A DNA stretch of 17,626 nucleotides from QPIN01 sp964399475. GTDB lineage: Bacteria > Pseudomonadota > Gammaproteobacteria > Methylococcales > Methylomonadaceae. Position 1 is the first letter of the stretch; every line of letters begins with the position of its first letter. A program made the translations under genes and the position numbers. Of this stretch, positions 1 through 6,679 are shown piece after piece. The stretch spans positions 1 to 17,626 of the forward strand of contig CAYNRB010000047.1 in the NCBI GenBank assembly GCA_964399475.1, written 5' to 3'. The notes below the pieces were generated by a model. That model saw nothing but the letters and a program-made list of their open reading frames with translations. It was not told the origin of the DNA and made no database searches.

Positions 1-36
1 CGATTACCACATATCAATGATTTAGAGTAGAAAAAG

Positions 37-331
37 TCACGAAGATGGGTTAACATCTTTACCTATTGCTTCAATTTTCCCAGATAGATCCATGCCTATG
101 ATTTTTCTTCTGGAGCTAGTAAACCCTATAATGAAACGCATAATGGGTTTAACGAGAAAATCTCGAAAGAAAACCATGCCCAGTTTAAAACTTCAATTTT
201 TAGTGTCTCCAATATGCACAGTTGTTGCATGTATCTTTATCAATACTTCATTTTTTTGGGTATGGGTTTTCAACATTTTGAACCTGAAGTACATCCGGAG
301 ATCTGTATTTTGTGCAGATAATCGCTTTCAT
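37..331 (-). pseudogene. Broken MDR-family (zinc-type alcohol dehydrogenase / quinone oxidoreductase) gene, N-terminal remnant
   Basis: Read on the minus strand from an ATG at 331, with a GAAAGAAG ribosome-binding site just upstream, the translation starts MKAIICTKYRSPDVLQVQNV. This is the usual N-terminus of NAD(P)-dependent medium-chain dehydrogenase/reductase proteins. A one-base loss in the A/T homopolymer at 251-257 shifts the frame, after which NEVLIKIHATTVHIGDTK follows. A TGA (193-195) then interrupts the frame, possibly an old CGA arginine codon, and GMDLSGKIEAIGKDV follows. The resemblance ends near position 51 and a stop lies at 37-39, so only about 95 of the usual 310-330 residues remain and the cofactor domain is missing. 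The family call rests on the N-terminal pattern and is fairly secure; the substrate cannot be told. A sequencing error could explain the homopolymer shift but not the stop and the truncation. Confidence 0.7.
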
Positions 332-486
332 AAGTCTTCTTTCAAGGTTATCTTGAACTAGCCATTGTCAATGAGTTCATTGTAATATTACTTTTATGGG
401 CAGGAGTCCTAACGCCTAAGTCACTTTAAATGGTCAAGTGGATTTTTTTTGGTATGTATTTTTCATATTTTTAATTCATAATAATT

Positions 487-1557
487 TCAGGAAAATTCTT
501 TATTATGCAGGAATATATCTAACTGCTTATTCTTAAAATCAACCACACTTTTGCTATTCTCAGTTTTTTTCCTAATTAAAAGTTCTAAAGAGTTTGCAAT
601 ATGCCACATCATCACTGGTGGAACAGCATTTCCAATTGCTCTATATTGCCTATTTTCTGAAACAGAATCTAATACAAAATTTGTTGGGAATGATTGAATA
701 TTTGCAGCCTCTCTTGGTGTAAACCGCCGATAGCGCTCTTTAATTTTTAAAACCGGATCCGTGCTATTTAAACTTACCTTAGAGAGGTGCGAACTAATAG
801 TATTGCACGGCTGTTCCAAGTCTTGACTTCTTCCCTTATTCATTTTTTCTTTGACTCTCAACATTCCATCAACAGCTTTTTGACTAAAAAACCATTTTTC
901 ATTTTCATGTGCAGAAAAGTCAATAACAGATTTTAGTTTAACCTTAGAACCATTTAAAGTAGTCGGAACAGGAAAACTAAAATTAAAATAGTCTTCGTAA
1001 AACTTAAACCCAACTATAAATACTCTCTGCCTTTTTTGTGGTATCCCATACTCAGAAGTATCAAAAAGTCTGAATTTGACATGATACCCAGCCTTCTCAA
1101 ACTCACTTATTATCAAAGAAAAAGCTTTTCCCTTATTTGCAGACAATAATCCTTTTACATTTTCAGCAATAAAAAACCTAGGCTTATGCTGTTTTAATAC
1201 TTTAACCATTTCAAAAAAAAGCATCCCTTTGTCATCTTTATAACCTAATCTAGGTGGGTTTTGGGCACTAATTGAAAATGATTGACAAGGAAAGCCTCCC
1301 AGCAAAACATCATGTTCTGGAATAGTTTCAAGATTAATATCTCTTACATCTTTAGTCTCACACTGATGATTGAAGTTGCTATTATAAAGAGTTGTCGCAT
1401 AAGAATCATTATCAACTGCATACACTATTTTATATGGTAACTTAGAATATTGCTTTTCAAGAAATTCGAACCCCCCCTGAATTCCTAAATCCATGCCCCC
1501 ACAACCACAGAAAAATGAGGCTACTTTTAGTTTAGTATTTCTATTAATTTTTGCCAT
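487..1557 (-). CDS. DNA (cytosine-5)-methyltransferase, first of two flanking a restriction enzyme
   Basis: This enzyme transfers a methyl group from S-adenosylmethionine to C5 of cytosine in a specific DNA site and protects it from the neighbouring nuclease. All diagnostic motifs are present in order: the SAM-binding FFCGCGG (residues 15-21), the catalytic GFPCQ with nucleophile Cys91, ENV (131-133), QKRQR (173-177), a variable target-recognition region around 200-270, then RFTPREAANIQSFP and GNAVPP near the C-terminus. Its 356 residues are normal for a single-domain m5C enzyme. The start ATG lies inside the end of the nuclease gene (31-base overlap) with a weak AGGG site in front, so it is probably translated by coupling as the last gene of the operon. 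The recognition sequence cannot be read from the protein. It differs clearly from the other methyltransferase here, so the two are not a recent duplication. Confidence 0.95.
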   Translation of the reverse strand: MAKINRNTKLKVASFFCGCGGMDLGIQGGFEFLEKQYSKLPYKIVYAVDNDSYATTLYNSNFNHQCETKDVRDINLETIPEHDVLLGGFPCQSFSISAQNPPRLGYKDDKGMLFFEMVKVLKQHKPRFFIAENVKGLLSANKGKAFSLIISEFEKAGYHVKFRLFDTSEYGIPQKRQRVFIVGFKFYEDYFNFSFPVPTTLNGSKVKLKSVIDFSAHENEKWFFSQKAVDGMLRVKEKMNKGRSQDLEQPCNTISSHLSKVSLNSTDPVLKIKERYRRFTPREAANIQSFPTNFVLDSVSENRQYRAIGNAVPPVMMWHIANSLELLIRKKTENSKSVVDFKNKQLDIFLHNKEFS

Positions 1558-2948
1558 TGCCCTGCTTCTTTTGAAAATTCTACAACTAGATTTTTATCAA
1601 CTTTCAGATACCCTTTACTATGTTGTTCGACTGGGTTTTTTATTACAAAAATCTTCTTTTCGCTTTCATTTACGACTAAATAATAAATAAAATAACTATT
1701 ACCTATAGTCTCGGCAGTATCCCATTCATTAGGGGTAAGTTTAAACCGTCTATTCATAATAGATTTTCTAGATTTAGTTGTCTTAACCTCAATGTATCTT
1801 TTTTTACTTTCAATTTCTATACTTTGGATGTCATAACCAACACCTAATGGAGTAGGAATTTTATTTATCAAGTGCTGTCTTTTTGATTTTTCTTGTGTTC
1901 TAAGGTACTCATGAGCAAGAATCAAAGTTTCACCATAATCACCAATAATTTTGGTTGGAATTTTTTGCCCTCCTTTAAGCCTCTGGTAATACTCTTGAAT
2001 TAGTTTAGATATATTTTCTGTTTCTTTCGAGCCAAGTGTTGGTAAAAACTCAGTTATTCCATCAAAACTATTAACGTAATCGAACCACTTATCTTCATAC
2101 CTCGAAATAATGGAGGTAGTCATACTAGCATTAGAATAGAACTTATCGTAATCAGAAAACCAATGACTGTTATTTAAGTGATAATTTATAGCCTCTGAAG
2201 CTCCTTTGTTAAGATAATAGTAATATCCCGTTCCTTTATGGTGAAGAAGATTTGCTAAAACCATATAATCTAAGATGTCTCCAGCGTAACGACTAACATC
2301 ACCTTTAGATGGAAATTTCCCAGAACTTGTTTTTAATTGTTCATATTTATGGTCATATGTGATTTTACTTTTTCTATGTTGTAGAATCATCTTGGCAACA
2401 TCATTAGGACTTCTACCATCACGAGTTACCCTTAAATCATAATATGCACATTGTGTTAATTCTTCAGCGGTAAGACTAAACGGCTTTTTAGTCAGTCTCT
2501 CACCTTCAGTTAGCAACTGCAAAATAAAATCACAAGGTTTAAATTTAATTTCGGCTTCAATTTGCTTAATTACATTTGTTGCTTTGATGTGTCCAGCAGG
2601 ATATTGAAATGAATACAGAAAATAATTGAAAAATTCATCTAAATATTGATTTTCTGCCAACCTAATCGCTATTTTTCCAGGGCTAGAAATTTCACTTTCT
2701 TCTTGAATAAATCCAAAAAGAGCAGATATTTCTGTTCTCCAATTATCAATGGTTTTTTGTGTAGAAGTTGAATTTTTTTTGAATCTAAATAAAACTTGAT
2801 TTAAATATTCCTTAAAATCTTTTTTTGGTTGCGCCTCCATTTCAGAAATTGATGTTGCAACATAAAGCAATACTTCTTCTACATCATTTTTAAACCGAGG
2901 GCGAACATGATGCAGTCTAAAAAAATATTTATCTGGAATTTTATACAT
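1527..2948 (-). CDS. Type II restriction endonuclease, PD-(D/E)xK fold (DUF3883-like C-terminus)
   Basis: A 473-residue protein lying between two m5C methyltransferases, four bases after the upstream one and overlapping the downstream one, which is the position expected of the restriction enzyme. Near the C-terminus the sequence GYDI (Asp373) followed by RYIEVKTTK (Glu387, Lys389) is a D...ExK nuclease signature. It is embedded in a region resembling DUF3883, a PD-(D/E)xK-type domain often found in restriction proteins. The N-terminal 350 residues are lysine- and aromatic-rich, with no motif I recognise, and presumably carry DNA recognition and dimerisation. There is no helicase, ATPase or methyltransferase motif, so it is not Type I, III or IIG. 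No Shine-Dalgarno is visible, and the close spacing suggests translational coupling. The nuclease role follows from context plus motif; the cleavage site is unknown. Confidence 0.8.
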   Translation of the reverse strand: MYKIPDKYFFRLHHVRPRFKNDVEEVLLYVATSISEMEAQPKKDFKEYLNQVLFRFKKNSTSTQKTIDNWRTEISALFGFIQEESEISSPGKIAIRLAENQYLDEFFNYFLYSFQYPAGHIKATNVIKQIEAEIKFKPCDFILQLLTEGERLTKKPFSLTAEELTQCAYYDLRVTRDGRSPNDVAKMILQHRKSKITYDHKYEQLKTSSGKFPSKGDVSRYAGDILDYMVLANLLHHKGTGYYYYLNKGASEAINYHLNNSHWFSDYDKFYSNASMTTSIISRYEDKWFDYVNSFDGITEFLPTLGSKETENISKLIQEYYQRLKGGQKIPTKIIGDYGETLILAHEYLRTQEKSKRQHLINKIPTPLGVGYDIQSIEIESKKRYIEVKTTKSRKSIMNRRFKLTPNEWDTAETIGNSYFIYYLVVNESEKKIFVIKNPVEQHSKGYLKVDKNLVVEFSKEAGQWQKLIEILN

Positions 2949-2952
2949 TACT

Positions 2953-3987
2953 TTAGAGCTGTTTTAAAATTGCCAGAGCCATTTTTTTTGCTAGTATAGG
3001 CGGTACGGCATTACCGACTTGTTTATATTGGCTAGTTTTACTCCCGAGGAAAATAAAACTATCTTTGAATGATTGAATTCTCGCACTTTCTCTCACAGTT
3101 GGTACTCTATTGAACTTATAATGAAAGTGATGCCTATGCCCTGTGTCAATTGTAAAGCTGGGCTTTTGGCTATTTAACCGAGTCCAAGCAATATTAACTT
3201 TTCTAGTTCCCCTATGTTCTATGGGTAAATCTTTATAATTACCTCCATCAGGAACCATGTTAATAATTTCTATTGTTTTTTCTTTATGCTTCGTAATTTC
3301 ATGGTTAAATATTTTCTTTGCTCCATTACGCATCATTTGCTGGTACTCAGACTTTGGTGATGAAGGATAAAAAGCCCCATCATCAATACTTTCATTAGTA
3401 AGGTCTGAAATAGCATCTTCTGATGTTAAAAGAATATCAGCATCTGGTTTTGGAAAATCAAATAAATGTCCATTTCTAAACCCCACAAAGAATGCACGCC
3501 TTCTATTCTGAGGAATACCGTATTTAGATGCCATCAAAATATCGGTATTTACGATATATCCAATTTTTTTAAAATCATTTATTATTTTGTCCTTAACAAT
3601 ACCTTTTCCCATGGAGAGAATATTAGGTACATTTTCCATTAGGAATGCACTAGGTTTATAGAATTGTAAAAATTCTATAAACGACTTATAAAGCTCATTT
3701 CTTTCGTCTTCAACTATTCTTTTCCCTGCTATTGAGAACCCTTGGCATGGAGGGCCACCAATGATAACATCTACTTTTTGAATACTATTTTTAGCAGAAA
3801 CATCTTTTGCTGTTTCATTTTTTAAATTAGCGACGATTCCTGTAGATGTAGTATGATTTTTGTTGAAGGTTTGAATTGCATCATCCCAACTATCTATCCC
3901 TAAAACAACGTTAAACCCAGCATCCAAAAAGCCTTGAGACAATCCCCCACAACCAGAAAACAAATCAATAACTCTCATTTTTCCCAT
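2953..3987 (-). CDS. DNA (cytosine-5)-methyltransferase, second of two flanking a restriction enzyme
   Basis: A 344-residue m5C methyltransferase and the first gene of the restriction-modification operon. Motifs in order are DLFSGCGG (8-15), GGPPCQGFS with the catalytic Cys81, ENV (118-120), QNRRR (160-164), a recognition region that includes KPSFTIDTGHRHHFHYKF, then ESARIQSF and QVGNAVPP. The recognition region differs from that of the 487-1557 enzyme, as expected if each enzyme methylates one strand of a non-palindromic site. The ATG at 3987 has no good ribosome-binding site. The second Met (residue 4, at 3978) sits seven bases behind a GGGAAAA and may be the true start, giving MRVIDLFSG. 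No controller (C) protein gene is seen upstream. A cognate but non-overlapping specificity is an alternative that sequence alone cannot exclude. Confidence 0.95.
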   Translation of the reverse strand: MGKMRVIDLFSGCGGLSQGFLDAGFNVVLGIDSWDDAIQTFNKNHTTSTGIVANLKNETAKDVSAKNSIQKVDVIIGGPPCQGFSIAGKRIVEDERNELYKSFIEFLQFYKPSAFLMENVPNILSMGKGIVKDKIINDFKKIGYIVNTDILMASKYGIPQNRRRAFFVGFRNGHLFDFPKPDADILLTSEDAISDLTNESIDDGAFYPSSPKSEYQQMMRNGAKKIFNHEITKHKEKTIEIINMVPDGGNYKDLPIEHRGTRKVNIAWTRLNSQKPSFTIDTGHRHHFHYKFNRVPTVRESARIQSFKDSFIFLGSKTSQYKQVGNAVPPILAKKMALAILKQL

Positions 3988-4308
3988 AATATTTTTTAAA
4001 TATTCCCATTCGTAAAATTATCGCTACTCTCTAGTAAGGTGATTTATTTTACAGGATTACTCAATAGATATTAGAACTAAAATTTGACACGAGGGCTTTT
4101 ACACATAACGTCTGCTTCAGTTAACGTAAAAAGGGAACATAGTTTTTGGCAGCAAGTCTAGTCGTCCGAGGGAGCTTCCTCCTCATGCTCTCAAAGTGAA
4201 GGAGCTACACTAATCCAGGTTCATAATTTAAGATATCTTAAACACAAACTGAGTATCTAAAAATGAAAACGGAAAAGCCATAAATCTATATAAAGAACTG
4301 AAATAACT
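3988..4308. other. Gene-free upstream region of the restriction-modification operon
   Basis: No reading frame with recognisable similarity, tRNA or strong hairpin was found on either strand. The promoter of the minus-strand operon must lie within the first hundred or so bases, but I could not pick a convincing -35/-10 pair. A good TTGACA at 4084-4089 on the plus strand has only a poor -10 and no gene downstream. Confidence 0.5.
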
Positions 4309-4386
4309 GGGGGTCAGAGTAAAAAGTTCATAGCAGAATGTAAAATTAACGGAATCAATGGGGTCAGAATCAATGGGGTCAGACTC
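4309..4386 (+). repeat. Cluster of GGGTCAGA short repeats
   Basis: The core GGGTCAGA occurs at 4311-4318, 4361-4368 and 4376-4383. The last two sit in a shared context, ATCAATGGGGTCAGA. A fourth copy lies at 4637-4644. From what I know of gammaproteobacterial genomes, GGGGTCAGA-type repeats commonly lie next to IS200-like REP-associated transposase genes, but no such transposase is present in this window. Confidence 0.6.
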
Positions 4387-4636
4387 TAATGCTGCTTACT
4401 TAAGGGTTTATTATTAAATTAAATCAATTATTTACGGGCTAAAATAACAGTTTATCAGTGAGATAAAAATACACTAAAATTAATGGCTTACAGTTATCAT
4501 TTAGGGATGTGGATAGAAACTGGGCAATCTAACTCTTTGATTTTTCATTCAGGATTTTCTTTAGGCCGTTGTTTCTGGTTTTTGATCATATTAAGCTGTT
4601 GATTAGTAAGGTTATTTCCTTAAGTAAGCAGTATTA
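4387..4636. mobile_element. 250-bp non-coding element with 19-bp terminal inverted repeats (MITE-like)
   Basis: The left end TAATGCTGCTTACTTAAGG (4387-4405) and the right end CCTTAAGTAAGCAGTATTA (4618-4636) are inverted repeats matching at 18 of 19 positions. The element is directly flanked on both sides by GGGTCAGACTC (4376-4386 and 4637-4647), an 11-base direct repeat. The 212-base interior is AT-rich and codes for nothing recognisable. The arrangement fits a non-autonomous transposable element. Because GGGTCAGA is itself repeated here, the direct repeats may be part of a larger repeat unit rather than a target duplication. Confidence 0.6.
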
Positions 4637-4647
4637 GGGTCAGACTC

Positions 4648-4941
4648 AATTGATTATATTTTTTCTCAAGAAGAAATATTTGTATAACTTCGACGGATTA
4701 ACCTTACTATCCTCAAAGTATTAAATATTGATAAATCATCGACAATAGTCATAGGAAAGAATAAGTTTTCATATTTGTTTGTTGTACTGATACCATGATA
4801 TTCTACATTTAAGTCATAGTTTTAATTTTTTCAGTCAATGGAAGAGTAATTTAATATACGTCTGTACCATTGAAATCCTTAGAACTAGACTGAAGAAAAA
4901 GCTTACCCATCTATTCCACATTGCTTAACCACTGGTTTTTC
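4648..4941. other. AT-rich intergenic region before the exported protein
   Basis: No gene, RNA or strong hairpin is visible. A reading frame of about 50 codons without a start exists on the minus strand between about 4665 and 4820, but it matches nothing I recognise and may be chance. The promoter for the plus-strand gene at 4942 should be here but is not evident. Confidence 0.4.
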
Positions 4942-5517
4942 ATGACCCACAAATTTAATTCAAAATCATTATTGTTCACTTGTTTAATACTGTTTTTTTC
5001 TCATTCAGTCTATCCTCATGCCGGATCCCATGGCAATAATGAGTGCCTTTTCAATATTGGAGATACAGAGCTTAGATTAAGCGGCTATCAATTTAAAGGG
5101 GGTAATACAGACCGGCATTATTGCAGGCATTTTCCGAATTTTGGACAGACTATCATTAAAATTGATTCGATCTCTTCCGATTTAAGTCAAGTGGCTGTTG
5201 AGTTGCAATTATTAAAACGTAATTCTTGGATAGGACTTTTATTAAATAACCAGGATGCTTTTTCGGTGATTAAATCTCGGCCTTTACAATATTTTTCAGG
5301 ATCGTTAAGTAAAGGCGTGGTTTCAATTGATGCAGATATTCAGGAGATGGATGTTTTTGCACTGAATATACGACTGCATAATGGTGAAAATATTATCGAA
5401 GAAAAGTTTCTCTTTGTGGTTGGTTTTCCTTTTGCACAAATTATGGTGGGTATTTCAGTATTGCTGCTATTTTTACTTACTTTTATTGTTTTAAGACAGA
5501 AGCGTTCTAAGGAATGA
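4942..5517 (+). CDS. Exported, C-terminally membrane-anchored protein of unknown function
   Basis: The start is set at the ATG at 4942 (191 residues) because it gives a compact signal peptide: MTHK, then a hydrophobic stretch LLFTCLILFF, with likely cleavage after SVYPHA. An upstream TTG at 4921 would only add a hydrophobic tail. No clear ribosome-binding site precedes either. The exported part starts GSHGNNEC and contains DRHYCRHF, so two cysteines and several histidines near the N-terminus could bind a metal. The middle is rich in alternating hydrophobic residues, suggesting a beta-sheet fold of about 130 residues. A final transmembrane helix (about 163-183, MVGISVLLLFLLTFIVL) is followed by the basic tail RQKRSKE facing the cytoplasm. 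The layout of signal peptide, small periplasmic domain and one anchor resembles PmoD/AmoD-type or copper-handling proteins, but I see no diagnostic motif and assign no function. It stands alone, with remnants on both sides. Confidence 0.75.
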   Translation: MTHKFNSKSLLFTCLILFFSHSVYPHAGSHGNNECLFNIGDTELRLSGYQFKGGNTDRHYCRHFPNFGQTIIKIDSISSDLSQVAVELQLLKRNSWIGLLLNNQDAFSVIKSRPLQYFSGSLSKGVVSIDADIQEMDVFALNIRLHNGENIIEEKFLFVVGFPFAQIMVGISVLLLFLLTFIVLRQKRSKE

Positions 5518-5586
5518 AAAATAAGTTATTTAGTTTCCATTCTTAAAGGGCAACAATAATAATTTTATTAAGCCAAGTTCCTCTTT

Positions 5587-5950
5587 ATTGCTGTGATTAA
5601 AAGTTGCAGTTGCATTTAAGGTTATTTCAAATACAACAACAGCAACAGGATCAGCACCTAATAAATAGATACAGACAACTTTATAAGCCATTGAAATTAA
5701 AATTTATAAGGGATGAAATCGAATGGCTGTAGTGGCATCAAACTCTAGATCAGTATGATGGATTTGATGTAATCTCCAAAGCGGTTTAAATTTGTGGGTA
5801 AAAACATGTTGTCCATATAAAGCCAAATCAAGAATCAATAGGCTGATGATAAAAACCAGCCATGCAGGCAGGCAGTGAGACTAGGTTTAATATTCCCCAG
5901 GAATTGTTTAAGGCAGTTACCGCACTTAAATAAGCAATACTCCCAAAGGA
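5587..5950 (-). pseudogene. Decayed fatty-acid hydroxylase / sterol desaturase superfamily gene
   Basis: On the minus strand the pieces SFGSIAYLSAVTALNNSW, then LDLALYGQHVFTHKFKPLWR, LHQIHHTDLEFDATTAIRFHP and VVFEITLNATATFNHSN follow the order of the membrane-bound di-iron fatty-acid hydroxylase superfamily, including the histidine pattern QHxxxH / HxxHH. Two lesions are visible. GCAGGCAGGCAG at 5864-5875 appears to carry one extra four-base unit and shifts the frame between LP and AWLVF. A TAA at 5704-5706 stands where the family usually has the Glu of RFHPIEI. Similarity ends at FNHSN, so the last histidine cluster is gone, and the N-terminus is also missing. The remnant lies 36 bases after the glycosyltransferase stop in the same direction and may once have been its operon partner. 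Confidence 0.75.
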
Positions 5951-5986
5951 TCATTATTAAAAATATGCCTAAGACAGATGTTAGCC

Positions 5987-6679
5987 TTAAGGTATCCAAA
6001 ACTTTCCCCTTGAATAGAGAATAGAAAGTGTTTCCGGTCTAGCCCCTAAAAAATATTGTAAGCGCAGACACCACATTAATAAAATCGTTTTGAATACCCC
6101 ATTTTTCTCCCAACGGCGACCTGAACTGGAAACCTTAGCACCAAGGCAAATAGGAGGTGAGATTTTTTTCAGGGTTGTGCAAATGCAGATATCTTCCATT
6201 AAAGCAATATCTGGATAACCCCCAATAGAATCAAACAGAGTCTTGTTTACAAAAATAACCTGATCTCCAGTTGCTATACCAGTAATTCGAGAACGCCAAT
6301 TCATTAATGTTGCTATTACTTTCAACAGATACTGTGTGCCTCTAAGTTGTATGTCAAACCGTCCCCAATGTTTATTTTCTGAATTTATAGCTTGATTTAA
6401 TAATTCTAAAGCATCGTATGGCAGAAAAGTATCGGCATGTAAAAAAACCAAAATATCGCCAGTTGCGATTTCAGCACCAGTATTCATTTGAATAGCGCGA
6501 CCTTTCGCAGAGATGATAGTTATATCAACCAAAGATTCAGCCAATTCCAATGTATTATCAGTGCTACCGCCATCGACTAGTATAATTTCTGCTCTATTTC
6601 TTATGGATTGCAAGCCAAGTAAACAAGATTGAATAGTGGATGCTTCATTTAAGGCAGGAATAATAATAGAAAACCTCAC
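5987..6679 (-). CDS. Family 2-like glycosyltransferase of the arsenosugar/rSAM-associated type (TIGR04283-like)
   Basis: A 230-residue GT-A-fold glycosyltransferase. It begins MRFSIIIPALNEASTI and carries VDGGSTDNT (nucleotide-sugar binding), FLHADT in the place of the usual DxD metal site, and a later MEDI acidic motif. The C-terminal MWCLRLQYFLGARPE pattern is typical of the 'transferase 2, rSAM/selenodomain-associated' family. That family is named for its genomic link to the radical SAM protein now called ArsS, which is present in the same strand array here. A role in a late step of arsenosugar formation is therefore plausible but inferred. Its usual partner, the TIGR04282 'transferase 1', is absent from the window. 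The start is a GTG inside GTGA, overlapping the SNF2 stop by four bases, so the two are translationally coupled. The gene is followed by a decayed hydroxylase gene. Confidence 0.85.
   Translation of the reverse strand: MRFSIIIPALNEASTIQSCLLGLQSIRNRAEIILVDGGSTDNTLELAESLVDITIISAKGRAIQMNTGAEIATGDILVFLHADTFLPYDALELLNQAINSENKHWGRFDIQLRGTQYLLKVIATLMNWRSRITGIATGDQVIFVNKTLFDSIGGYPDIALMEDICICTTLKKISPPICLGAKVSSSGRRWEKNGVFKTILLMWCLRLQYFLGARPETLSILYSRGKFWIP

Noticed and set aside
92..361. 89-codon plus-strand frame with hydrophobic stretches
   Set aside because: It lies antisense to the oxidoreductase remnant, whose minus-strand translation is clearly family-like; it has no similarity of its own.
4084..4110. 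Plus-strand promoter-like TTGACA followed by TAACGT
   Set aside because: The -10 is poor and no gene follows in that direction.
4102..4125. CATAACGTCTGCTTCAGTTAACG considered as an integron attC site
   Set aside because: The core sites do not match RYYYAAC/GTTRRRY and no integrase or cassette structure is present.
4665..4820. Minus-strand open stretch of about 50 codons (YHGISTTNKYENLFFP...)
   Set aside because: No start codon or ribosome-binding site and no recognisable family; it could be chance in AT-rich DNA.
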